Source of the DNA: Laspinema sp. D2d
Lineage (GTDB): Bacteria > Cyanobacteriota > Cyanobacteriia > Cyanobacteriales > Laspinemataceae
Assembly (NCBI RefSeq): GCF_025370755.1
Contig: NZ_JAMXFC010000002.1
Coordinates: forward strand, 62,001 to 126,000
Direction: 5' to 3'
DNA length: 64,000 nt
Position 1 is the stretch's first letter. Each line of letters begins with the position of its first letter. Both the position numbers and the translations under genes were made by a program. The notes under the pieces were generated by a model, which saw only the letters and a list, made by a program, of their open reading frames with translations, had not been told where the DNA came from and searched no databases. Shown piece by piece: positions 45,969-54,805 of this stretch.

Positions 45969-46143
45969 CCTGCTTTTTTCTGAACCACCCCCGGAGATGC
46001 TCATAGCGGGACTCCACTCCCAATAACTCACCGATCGCCCAGAAAACAAGATGTTACAAAACGTAACTAAATGCGCCAGCGATCGCCAGATAACTCTAGA
46101 CTTAAATCTTGAAACTGTCGCGTATTCCTTCCTTAATTCAGAT

Positions 46144-47133
46144 ATGTTTCCAACTCATCGCCCTCGCCGTTTGCGTCAGCATCCCCAACTCCGCCGAATG
46201 GTGCGAGAAAATCTCCTCACTACCAGCGACTTAATCTATCCCCTCTTTGCAGTCCCCGGGGAATCCGTCGCCAAGGAAGTCTCATCCATGCCCGGAGTCT
46301 ATCAACTCTCGGTGGATAAAATTGTTGAAGAAGCTAAAGAAGTCTATGATTTGGGCATTCCGGCTATTATCCTGTTTGGCATTCCCGAGGACAAGGATAC
46401 CGAGGCAACTGGTGCATGGCATGATTGTGGGATTGTCCAGAAAGCAACGGCTGCGGTGAAAGCAGCAGTTCCCGAACTCCTGGTGATTGTGGATACCTGT
46501 CTGTGTGAGTACACCAGTCATGGACATTGTGGGTATTTAGAAGTGGGCGACTTAACGGGGCGGGTGCTCAACGATCCCACCCTGGAGTTGTTGAAGAAAA
46601 CGGCGATCGCCCAAGCGAATGCGGGTGCAGATATCATCGCACCGTCAGGGATGATGGATGGCTTTGTTCAGGCAATTCGGTCGGGATTAGATCGGGCGGG
46701 ATTTGAAGATATCCCCATCCTGTCTTATGCGGCTAAATATGCCTCCGCCTATTATGGCCCGTTCCGAGATGCCGCCGATTCCTCTCCACAATTTGGCGAT
46801 CGGCGCACCTATCAAATGGATCCGGCCAATGGTCGCGAGGCCCTCACCGAAATTGAACTGGATATCCAGGAAGGGGCCGATATGCTCATGGTTAAACCCG
46901 CCCTTGCCTATATGGATATTATCTGGCGCGTCAAACAGGCAAGCAACCTGCCCGTTGCCGCTTATAACGTTTCTGGGGAATATGCGATGGTTAAAGCCGC
47001 TGCCCTCAATGGCTGGATTGATGAGGAACGAGTGGTCCTAGAAACCTTAACGGGCTTCAAGCGGGCGGGTGCAGACCTAATTCTCACCTACCATGCGAAA
47101 GATGCAGCCCGTTGGCTGGCAAACCAGTCCTAA
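46144..47133 (+). CDS. hemB: delta-aminolevulinic acid dehydratase (porphobilinogen synthase)
   Basis: Condenses two 5-aminolevulinate to porphobilinogen for haem, chlorophyll, bilin and corrin synthesis. ATG at 46144 gives 329 residues ([12 protein letters not shown]), while the 31 residues upstream are not family-like. The motif [14 protein letters not shown] and the Schiff-base lysine regions [13 protein letters not shown] and [11 protein letters not shown] are intact. Confidence 0.95.
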   Translation: MFPTHRPRRLRQHPQLRRMVRENLLTTSDLIYPLFAVPGESVAKEVSSMPGVYQLSVDKIVEEAKEVYDLGIPAIILFGIPEDKDTEATGAWHDCGIVQKATAAVKAAVPELLVIVDTCLCEYTSHGHCGYLEVGDLTGRVLNDPTLELLKKTAIAQANAGADIIAPSGMMDGFVQAIRSGLDRAGFEDIPILSYAAKYASAYYGPFRDAADSSPQFGDRRTYQMDPANGREALTEIELDIQEGADMLMVKPALAYMDIIWRVKQASNLPVAAYNVSGEYAMVKAAALNGWIDEERVVLETLTGFKRAGADLILTYHAKDAARWLANQS

Positions 47134-47762
47134 GCGATCGGTTTCCAAAAACCCTGTTTTAGCCCGCCTGTGCGGGCTTTATTTTTGCAGCCCCAGCCTT
47201 AAGGGCATTTTGACGGTGGATATCAGAGTGCAGAATTTTTGTAGGGGAGTGGTCTGAAATAGCCCACTCGTCACCCCTGTGCAATCCGCGAGATTCCCTG
47301 AACCGGAAGGGTTGATCACCCTAGACAACTGTCGGACTATTTGTTACCGCTTTTGGTGCAAAATGTCAAGAAATTATGATATAAAAAATGGAAATTAAGG
47401 TAGTCAATTTATCAGTTATGTTATAAAAATAGTTATACGATTAAAAATTATCGGATTTTAGAAATCAACAGTAGAACCCTTTGGCTTCGACTTTATAACG
47501 CGACTGCCGAGGGGGAGAGAAAACAGCCAGTTCTTGTTGTTGGAGTGGGACACTTATTTTCAGCTTTCCTAAAAACCAGGAAACTTTCGTGGAGTGCAGG
47601 AGCTGAACGATACTCCCCTCTCATTCACAAAAGCTTATACCTTTCCATTAATACCCTGAGTTGGGGTCACTTCCTGACCCATAGCGTTAAAGAGTAGAAA
47701 GCACTCAATTTCAAGAGCGATTTGTCAATAAACCTAGAGATCAAGTGAGTAGGAAAACGACG
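47134..47762. other. 629-bp spacer after hemB
   Basis: Begins with the hemB terminator. Farther on, 47559-47565 pairs with 47601-47607 around an inner 6-bp hairpin (47565-47570 with 47578-47583), a weak two-tier structure. No gene recognised. Confidence 0.5.
47161..47187 (+). terminator. intrinsic terminator after hemB
   Basis: Seven-bp GC stem agcccgc/gcgggct, 4-nt loop, then a T-rich tail. Placed 28 nt after the hemB stop. Confidence 0.9.
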
Positions 47763-48236
47763 ATGGATTGCAGTCACATTCAATTTCGCGATCGCAAAGA
47801 AGATGTAGATATCCAACAGCTTAAACGGCTATTTGAACTCACCGCTTTTTGGGCGAGAGAGCGAAAAATTGAGGATTTAGCCATCGCGATCGCCAACAGT
47901 GATCCCGTAATTACGGTTTGGGAAGGAGAGCGTCTGATTGGGTTAGCTCGCGCCACCTCGGACGGGATTTATCGCGCTACGATTTGGGATGTAATCATTC
48001 ACCCAGAATATCAAGGGGTGGGATTAGGTCGGAAATTAGTTGAAACGCTCTTAAGCCATCCCCGGATGAATCGCGTTGAGCGAGTTTATCTGATGACCAC
48101 TCATCAACAACGATTCTATGAACGAATCGGGTTTGAGGAAAACTCAACCACGACAATGGTCCTCTACAATAACAAAAATTTCACGGAAGAACTTATGACT
48201 CGTGAAATACTCGTGGAAGCGAGCATTGAAGCCTAG
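47763..48236 (+). CDS. GNAT family N-acetyltransferase
   Basis: 157 residues from ATG 47763, preceded by AGGAAA; an upstream GTG at 47745 is less likely. The acetyl-CoA motif A is VIIHPEYQGVGLGRKLVE with the Q-x-x-G-x-G signature, followed by the FYERIGFEE segment. Substrate unknown. Its last 44 nt overlap the end of the convergent kinase gene. Confidence 0.88.
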   Translation: MDCSHIQFRDRKEDVDIQQLKRLFELTAFWARERKIEDLAIAIANSDPVITVWEGERLIGLARATSDGIYRATIWDVIIHPEYQGVGLGRKLVETLLSHPRMNRVERVYLMTTHQQRFYERIGFEENSTTTMVLYNNKNFTEELMTREILVEASIEA

Positions 48237-49218
48237 TTATTTCGGAAACCTCTGCGCCTCGAAGCTCCTCCGGTACCGGGGGAGCTTCAACTCTTTCTAA
48301 ATGGCCGCCCATGAGTTCCAAAATGCTCTGATTCATCATCAAAATTGTACCCGGAGAGAGGTCTACCTCAGTTTCCGGAGTCCGTTCCTTGCGGTTTTTT
48401 TGGAGTTGCAGAAAATCCAGGGGTTCAGAAAAACAATGAGGCGGCAGGGGAAGATCTATGGAGATAATCACATTACCCTCCGGGGTTGTACTCTGCATTG
48501 ATTGGCTTGATCCAGAACCCGGAGAAACCTTTGCAGAAATGCCGATGCGACCATTCCCAAGAGGATTAATCGCCAGATCAATAAAGGTAACTAGAAGTTG
48601 AGTCAGACATCGTTGGTCCGCCCGAATACAAATTTTGGGGTCAGGTTGAGAAATGTGCAAGGAAATATTGCGGTTTGCGGCTTGGAGTTCAGTCAAATAA
48701 TGGACTTCTTCAAACACATCCGCCAGATGCAAGATTTCCAATTTTAGGGGATTGCGACCTTCTTCAATCCGAGAGACTTCGATAATGCGATCAAGCATTT
48801 GAATCATCTTGTGAACTGAGTTATTGGCCTGGACCAAAAACTCGCGTTCTTCCGCTGGATTATCACATAAATCGCTTAAAATTAATTGATGAACGCCGAT
48901 TAAACTATTGAGAGGCGATCGCAATTCATGAGAAATTCGCGACAGAAAACCGGCTTTAAACTGACACATTTGACGAGTCAGCAGATAATCAAGCTGAGTC
49001 TCTTTGAGGCGAGTCGATAGGTTAGAATCTCCTAACTTTTTATCTTGACTTGAGGAAAAAGGGGTACTCGGATTGGGACGGTAGCGCGATCGCATCAGCC
49101 ATCCACTCCCAAACCCAAAACCCACGGCACCGATTGCATAGATCCAATAGATCCAGTCCATAGTTTGCCCGAAATTCCAACCTAATTCCTGAACGCTGAT
49201 TGCGGTTAAAAGAGACAT
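48193..49218 (-). CDS. histidine-kinase-like protein with degenerate ATPase domain
   Basis: 341 residues with one membrane helix (about 23-42) and a HisKA domain (RISHELRSPLNSLIG, intact phospho-acceptor His). The HATPase half is eroded: where the N-box should be it reads LLVTFIDLAINPLGN, no DxGxG G1 box is seen, and only a vestige of the C-terminal part remains (ILMMNQSILELMGG). It may be a pseudokinase or phosphatase-type regulator. It follows sua5 by 11 nt and is thus the third gene of a prmC-sua5 operon. Confidence 0.82.
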   Translation of the reverse strand: MSLLTAISVQELGWNFGQTMDWIYWIYAIGAVGFGFGSGWLMRSRYRPNPSTPFSSSQDKKLGDSNLSTRLKETQLDYLLTRQMCQFKAGFLSRISHELRSPLNSLIGVHQLILSDLCDNPAEEREFLVQANNSVHKMIQMLDRIIEVSRIEEGRNPLKLEILHLADVFEEVHYLTELQAANRNISLHISQPDPKICIRADQRCLTQLLVTFIDLAINPLGNGRIGISAKVSPGSGSSQSMQSTTPEGNVIISIDLPLPPHCFSEPLDFLQLQKNRKERTPETEVDLSPGTILMMNQSILELMGGHLERVEAPPVPEELRGAEVSEITRLQCSLPRVFHES

Positions 49219-49229
49219 GGCATCCCCGC

Positions 49230-49841
49230 TTATCTCCCCCTATCCTCGCTGTTTGAGTCTAACTGAATGACACCTTGACGAAGAATTTCCCAACCTGGCC
49301 CTATCCACTTTGCCACCGTAGAAGGGACCCCACTGGCCGTCGCGTTCGGTTCCGACTGTTCCCATTCCAAAGTGACCACTTGGGGAAACTTCAAATCAAT
49401 TTCTGCCATTGTTCGCAACGGGGGTTCCCCACTCAGATTAGCGCTGGTTGTGGCTAAAGGGCCAGTTTGAGCCAAAATCCGGCGGGCGATCGCCTGATCA
49501 GGAACTCGAATCCCAATGGTAGTCGGGTCAACTGGATTCATCACCGAGGGGACCGCAGCAGAAGCGGGTAAAACCAATGTTAACGCACCGGGCCAATGTC
49601 GGTTTGCGACCTCTTGCCAAATTTGCAACTCTGTTTCTGTACTCCGGACAAAAGGCCAGAGGTCTGCTTCTGTGGCCCCCATCAAAATTAGGGGTTTATC
49701 CAGACTGCGTTGTTTCACGGCAAAAATGGACTCAGCGCGATTCGGCAGGACGGCTAATGCCGGGACCGTATCTGTGGGAAAACTCACGACCTGGCCCCCC
49801 AGGGCTGCCTCAATTAAGACTTGTTCTGAAACTGCTGTCAT
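49230..49841 (-). CDS. sua5: L-threonylcarbamoyladenylate synthase (Sua5/TsaC)
   Basis: Makes threonylcarbamoyl-AMP for the t6A37 tRNA modification. ATG at 49841 gives 203 residues (TTG at 49862 possible). Motifs: VVSFPTDTVPALAVL, FAVKQRSLDKPL and ATTSANLSGEPP. Short TsaC-type form without the Sua5 C-terminal domain. Starts 24 nt after the prmC stop. Confidence 0.9.
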   Translation of the reverse strand: MTAVSEQVLIEAALGGQVVSFPTDTVPALAVLPNRAESIFAVKQRSLDKPLILMGATEADLWPFVRSTETELQIWQEVANRHWPGALTLVLPASAAVPSVMNPVDPTTIGIRVPDQAIARRILAQTGPLATTSANLSGEPPLRTMAEIDLKFPQVVTLEWEQSEPNATASGVPSTVAKWIGPGWEILRQGVIQLDSNSEDRGR

Positions 49842-49864
49842 TGTGGCGTTTAGGACCCTCAATG

Positions 49865-50794
49865 TTAACTGCGGTAAGCTCGGGCAAATCGCTCAATCCC
49901 TGCTAAATCTGAGAATATCTCAATTTGGGTATAACTGCCTTGGTCTTGTAGTAACTCCCTGACGTCAGGGGCCTGTCCCGCCATCATTTCCAAGAGCAAA
50001 AGTCCACCGGGACATAAATAAGTTGGTGCGGTAGCAATTAGATGGCGAATGCAGTCTAATCCATCGGGTCCGCCATCCAGGGCGATCGCCGGTTCATGGT
50101 TGGCGACTTCTGGTTCTAACTCCCCAAGCATGGCGGTGGGAATATAGGGGGGGTTGGAGACAATGCCCCGGAGTCGGTTGAGTCCCTGGAAGGGATGTAA
50201 GGGTTCAAACCAGGATCCGTAATAAAAGTGAATGCGATCGCCGTATCCGAGATTTAATGCATTCTCACGGGCGATCGCCAGGGCCGCTTCTGAACGGTCC
50301 ACCGCATGAAGGGTGACCTTTGGCAAGACTTCCGCTAGACCCAGGGCGATCGCCCCACTGCCAGTCCCCAAATCTGCCCAATTTCCCTCCATTAAGCAGG
50401 TTTCCGGGTGCGGGCGTGACAGGGATTGAGCCGATCGCACCGCTAAATCAATGGCCCACTCGGTTTCCGGGCGGGGAATCAGGACCCCCGGACTCACCCC
50501 TAAAGCAAAATTTCGCCAGGGGGTCACCCCGGCGAGATATTGGACCGGAACTCGGTCCTTAATTCGTTGTTGCCACTGTTCCTTGAGTTGGGCCAAGGGA
50601 CGATTGAGGGGAATTTGCGATCGCCCTTTGTAGGAGTCCAGACGCAGGGCTAATTTATCCAAATCGCTCACCGATAGTAGTAGCCAATCTAGCTCCTCCA
50701 CCGGCACATTGGCAGCTTCGGCAGCGGCGCGCGCTTCCTGACGCCACTGCCACAGTTCTAAGCCAGAAACTGCCCGATCAGATGAACGGCTCAT
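49865..50794 (-). CDS. prmC: release factor glutamine N5-methyltransferase
   Basis: Methylates the GGQ glutamine of release factors RF1/RF2. 309 residues with an N-terminal helical domain, the SAM motif ADLGTGSGAIALGLA and the catalytic NPPYIP motif. Also IPRPETEW typical of PrmC/HemK. First gene of the prmC-sua5-kinase operon. Confidence 0.94.
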   Translation of the reverse strand: MSRSSDRAVSGLELWQWRQEARAAAEAANVPVEELDWLLLSVSDLDKLALRLDSYKGRSQIPLNRPLAQLKEQWQQRIKDRVPVQYLAGVTPWRNFALGVSPGVLIPRPETEWAIDLAVRSAQSLSRPHPETCLMEGNWADLGTGSGAIALGLAEVLPKVTLHAVDRSEAALAIARENALNLGYGDRIHFYYGSWFEPLHPFQGLNRLRGIVSNPPYIPTAMLGELEPEVANHEPAIALDGGPDGLDCIRHLIATAPTYLCPGGLLLLEMMAGQAPDVRELLQDQGSYTQIEIFSDLAGIERFARAYRS

Positions 50795-50878
50795 CGATTG
50801 TTTAGTCCTTTATCTGCGATCGTTTCCCCTAGCATCAATCGTTCCGGGTCTTTTCGTCAAGGGTACACCCTGCCTGAG

Positions 50879-51670
50879 TTAGGGTTGTGCGGGTGCAGGT
50901 TGGGCCGGTTCAGGTTGGGGTCTTGACTGGAGATATTCCAGGGTTTCCGTAGAAGGAACCAAGACAATTTTGGTTACTGCGGGGTCATTATTATTTTCTA
51001 ACTCTTCGATAACTTTATCCAGATTACTGACCCGAACATCAATGCTGGGTGCCAAATCTGGCTGTTGTTGCCGCACCCGGGTTAACATCGATTCCAACTG
51101 CTCTCGATTGAAAAAGATGGGAATCATTTGCTGACCGTTTTGTTCAATGGTCAAATAGCCTTGTTGTGGGCCAATTGTTGCATAAAAGAGCGGTACGCCA
51201 TTAAATAAAGGCATTCCATTGGATTGCGGAATTTCCTGACCTTCCTGCTGGAGTTCTTCAGCGGCAAATTGCACCTCTTGTTGGACGGGAATGAAGGCAA
51301 ATTCTACGCGCTCGGGATTATTGGCATTGGCTTGTTCTAATTCATAAACCTTAGCCAGAGAAACGGGTACAACTTGAGTATTGCCTGCTAAATCGGGATT
51401 TTGTTGTTCTATTTTTTGCACAAACTGTTCGGCATCCCGTTGACTCATAAAGAAGCTGGCGATCGAAGCTTCCTGCTCATCATTGGTAACCGATGCAATT
51501 AAGGGCGTACCTTCTGCGTTCGTAACCGTAAAAACTAGGACTGATTCTAGTTTTTTCATGATTTCTTGCGCGGGCAATGCGATCGCCCGATTCATTCCGG
51601 GTAGCAATTGCCCCAGAAGAACGCTTCCCATTAAACCGAGAGTTGCACTCCAGCGTACTAATAATTTCAT
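50879..51670 (-). CDS. Tic22 family protein
   Basis: ATG at 51670 gives 263 residues with a clear signal peptide (MKLLVRWSATLGLMGSVLLG) and an AGGTG ribosome site seven bases upstream, better than the longer reading from 51727. The body has two related lobes (LVFTVTNAEGTPLIASV, LFYATIGPQQGYLTI), as in Tic22. Cyanobacterial Tic22 is a periplasmic/thylakoid protein implicated in outer-membrane biogenesis. Pro/Gln-rich C-terminus. Confidence 0.88.
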   Translation of the reverse strand: MKLLVRWSATLGLMGSVLLGQLLPGMNRAIALPAQEIMKKLESVLVFTVTNAEGTPLIASVTNDEQEASIASFFMSQRDAEQFVQKIEQQNPDLAGNTQVVPVSLAKVYELEQANANNPERVEFAFIPVQQEVQFAAEELQQEGQEIPQSNGMPLFNGVPLFYATIGPQQGYLTIEQNGQQMIPIFFNREQLESMLTRVRQQQPDLAPSIDVRVSNLDKVIEELENNNDPAVTKIVLVPSTETLEYLQSRPQPEPAQPAPAQP

Positions 51671-52301
51671 TTTGACACCTGATAGCGATACCAGTTGATT
51701 AACTTGATTCAACACATCAAACCTCAATGGGTTTTAGGTTAATTGTTTTGAGGGATTGGGTTTGTTCTTTCGCCTTTTTTTGGGAGCGATCGCCTAAGCT
51801 TTAGATAATCAAGCTTGCGCGATCGCTTGCTCCTGGCTCAATCTACAACAGATGTTCCCCTAATTACAGAATGGAAACGGATCCGGGTTGTTATCTATCT
51901 GTAGCGTTTCTATGGGCAACCCAATTGGTAGTTTCGAGGACTATTGTAAAGAGGGAAGAGTTCCGTTATCCGTTAAGATAGGAGGTAGCCTCCTCTACAG
52001 GGTTCCTGCTCGAATCTCCTGTCACCACATAGATCTGTTTTGGAATTTGCCGATCGCCCAATTATCATAAATGCAGTCTATTATAAAGGGCTGGCAATTT
52101 ATTATCATCCTCTTCGGGATACTCATCCCAATCGTTTGATTTTTCTGTAGCGACAAAATGCGACCAAAAAAACCAGGGGTAATTTTAGATATCCTCCTCT
52201 TTCTGCCGGTTGGAAGGCGATCGCACCCTGGGTACGACCTACGCCCTCTCATGAGGAAGACTCTAAACCCCTGGTTCATGTTATTGACGAAGTAGATGCA
52301 A
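51671..52301. other. 631-bp spacer with small hairpins
   Basis: An inverted repeat with a HIP1 octamer in each arm spans about 51783-51833. Further hairpins are gggttg/caaccc (51885-51890 with 51917-51922) and aggagg/cctcct (51980-51985 with 51989-51994). No gene or known RNA recognised. Confidence 0.45.
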
Positions 52302-52375
52302 TCGGGATGACAGGATTTGAACCTGCGACATCCTGCTCCCAAAGCAGGCGCGCTACCAAGCTGCGCTACATCCCG
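52302..52375 (-). tRNA. tRNA-Pro (anticodon TGG)
   Basis: Minus strand: acceptor CGGGATG/CATCCCG with discriminator A, D-arm GCGCAGCTTGGTAGCGCG, anticodon stem CCTGC/GCAGG with loop TTTGGGA giving TGG, T-arm with GGTTCAAATCC. 74 nt, CCA not encoded. Confidence 0.95.
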
Positions 52376-52704
52376 GACAGTCAGTTTTAATTATAGCATG
52401 ATCCTCCCGGGAAAAGTCAAGACTTTATTTTGGGGAGGGGGAAAGATGCAGGGGATAAACCTCTGATAGGGGTCTGTGTCCCGACAATCCCGCTTCGAGG
52501 GGACAGGTAGAGACCCAACCTAATCGGATGAAACGTTTGAAATCGCCCCCTTCAGCAATTGAACAACTTTAGCAACCCCTGGCTTAGCTTAAACCCGGTT
52601 TTTCACCCCATGCGATACCCCTGGACTAGACTCCATTTTCTCCCCAAGCCCCATCCAGGGTAAAAACATCAATAACCCAGATATTCAGACTATTTCGGTT
52701 GAGG
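52376..52704. other. 329-bp spacer
   Basis: Nothing recognised; no strong hairpin or ORF. Confidence 0.5.
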
Positions 52705-52923
52705 TTACACTGCTGCGGTTAGATGCCGATGAGATTGCCATAACTCCCGAGACTCTTGCCTAACGCGACCTTTCATCGCCTCCTTTTGCAATACCATAAA
52801 CGCCTGAAAATCTTGGAGGTCATATTGGGTCTGTTGTAACAACAAACGGAGATCTTCTTCTGCTTCAAGGCTAAGGTAACCCGTCGCCAATGCCTGCTCT
52901 ACGATTTGGCTAATTAGATTCAT
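52705..52923 (-). CDS. small conserved protein, 72 residues
   Basis: Ribosome site AGGAGT about 12 nt upstream of the ATG. Helical, sequence ISQIVEQALATGYLSLEAEE ... AFMVLQKEAMKGRVRQES. The GYL-x(4)-E-x(3)-L spacing and the ending LxxAxKxGxV loosely match the two RGWL paralogues at 19308 and 26221. Function unknown. Confidence 0.7.
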   Translation of the reverse strand: MNLISQIVEQALATGYLSLEAEEDLRLLLQQTQYDLQDFQAFMVLQKEAMKGRVRQESRELWQSHRHLTAAV

Positions 52924-53694
52924 AAAAATGTACTCCTAATTACATTATTTTGTCAAAAATCCCCTACTGAAAATCGATGACCACCCCAAGTTCTTTCTTG
53001 TTTCCTCACTGGAAATAAACCGACGGAAAATCTATCTAAAGAAATAAAGAAGTTACATTATCCTCCTTTAGATATAGATTCTTTTGAAAAATAGAGCCAC
53101 TATTGAGGCAACAAGCTGGTTTTAAGTTGCCAAACTAATTTAAACGATTAAAGCTGCCTTTAAGTTTTTTAAAAATCAAAATACAGAACAATAAAATTGT
53201 TAATAAATTTAATGAAATTTACAGATAAATTAAAGATATACATCCTAATTTTAAATAAATTAAGTTTAGAATAAATGGGTAGAGTTAAGACTTTTTAAAC
53301 CCAACCTGGGGAGTTGAATGGGTTGAGAAGTAGGAGAAATTTTGCGGTGTTAACTCAGTCTCCACAGGGGAGAGACGAGGTGATTGACATTCAGACAGTT
53401 TTATGATTAAAAAGGGCAAATAATTGGGAATCTGTTATAAAAAATCGGGGTGCTTCTTCAGGGTGGGGGAGATAACGGTTTAGGCGGTGAGGAGGCAGTG
53501 TTTGGGTGGGTTAAATCTCTGATAAAATTGGGGATCAATTAGGAAGTCTATCTAGTCAGTGCGATCGCGCTTTTGGGGATTGTCCGGCGATCGCCAGCCC
53601 ATTGATATGGAGGCAATCTCTGGGCGATCGCACCGCCTATCCAACCCACTAGAGCCAGACCCTCCTAACCTGCTAAAAATTTCGAGTTGCATAG
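52924..53694. other. 771-bp AT-rich spacer
   Basis: Strongly AT-rich from about 53030 to 53290. No ORF with a ribosome site, no clear repeat. A plausible long 5' region of the nitrilase-family gene. Confidence 0.5.
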
Positions 53695-54507
53695 ATGAAA
53701 TCTTACCTAGCTGCCGCGATTCAAATGACCAGCGTGCCGGACCTTGCCAAAAACTTGGCTCAGGCAGAAGAACTGATCGATCTGGCTGTGCGCCGGGGTG
53801 CCGAGTTGATCGGGTTACCGGAGAATTTTTCGTTTTTGGGAGAGGAATCAGAAAAGGTTCATCAAGCTGAAGCGATCGCCCTTGAAAGCGAAAAATTTGT
53901 CAAAACAATGGCACAGCGGTATCAGGTAACCATCCTCGGGGGTGGCTTTCCGGTTCCGGTGAATCAAGGTCAAGTTTATAACACCGCCATCCTGGTAGAA
54001 CCCAATGGACAGGAAGTGGCACGGTATCAAAAAGTCCATCTATTTGATGTCAACGTTCCTGATGGGAACACCTACCAAGAATCGAGTACCGTTAAAGCAG
54101 GCGAAGCCCTCCCACCGATTTATCATTCAGAAAAACTCGGCACTCTGGGATTATCAGTTTGCTATGACGTGCGCTTCCCCGAACTGTATCGCCATCTTTC
54201 TTACAAAGGGGCAGAAGTTTTATTTGTCCCGGCTGCTTTTACAGCTTATACCGGCAAAGATCATTGGCAGATTTTGCTCCAAGCGCGGGCGATTGAAAAT
54301 ACCTGTTATGCGATCGCCCCGGCACAAACTGGGCGGCACTACGGCATGAGACATTCCCACGGTCACGCCCTCATTATCGACCCCTGGGGCGCAATTTTAG
54401 CCGATGCCGGAGACAAACCCGGAGTGGCGATCGCCGAAATCAGCCCCTCGCGCCTCGAACAAGTCCGTCGGCAAATGCCCTCTTTGCAACACCGAGTTTT
54501 TATTTAA
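53695..54507 (+). CDS. nitrilase-superfamily amidase (Nit1/Nit2-like)
   Basis: 270 residues with the complete Glu-Lys-Cys triad: E43 in GLPENFSF, K113 in RYQKVHLFD and C156 in LSVCYDVRFPELYR. Length and motifs match the Nit1 branch, whose members hydrolyse deaminated glutathione as metabolite repair; omega-amidase activity is an alternative. Cytosolic, monocistronic by appearance. Confidence 0.9.
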   Translation: MKSYLAAAIQMTSVPDLAKNLAQAEELIDLAVRRGAELIGLPENFSFLGEESEKVHQAEAIALESEKFVKTMAQRYQVTILGGGFPVPVNQGQVYNTAILVEPNGQEVARYQKVHLFDVNVPDGNTYQESSTVKAGEALPPIYHSEKLGTLGLSVCYDVRFPELYRHLSYKGAEVLFVPAAFTAYTGKDHWQILLQARAIENTCYAIAPAQTGRHYGMRHSHGHALIIDPWGAILADAGDKPGVAIAEISPSRLEQVRRQMPSLQHRVFI

Positions 54508-54805
54508 CTCAGCGGTCCTGCCATTAAAACCCGTAACCCGAGTTGCAAAAGACATCTCATTAAATTTGCCCCTCGTCCTCTGACCTGAAAACCCCTTCGT
54601 GATTATAGTAACCATAAGATATTTTGCGATCGGACTCGCTCCTTATGGGAAGACAATAAGAAGACAATAAATCAAGGCTGACCCTTTCGGACCACCACCC
54701 GGATCAAGAGTCTGATCATGACTTGGAAACTTGGGTTCTGAGGTCGAGGGCGTCAGTCTTGTAAACAAAACAGGTACATTAGACAGGACGAGTTCTGCAA
54801 AATAA

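Noticed and set aside
49516-49962. 148-codon open stretch antisense to sua5 and prmC
   Set aside because: Shadow of two well-recognised genes on the opposite strand.
52022-52342. 106-codon open stretch across tRNA-Pro
   Set aside because: Overlaps the tRNA gene; no motif.
53559-53870. 103-codon open stretch overlapping the amidase start
   Set aside because: It runs across the real start of the nitrilase-family gene in another frame and has no family character.
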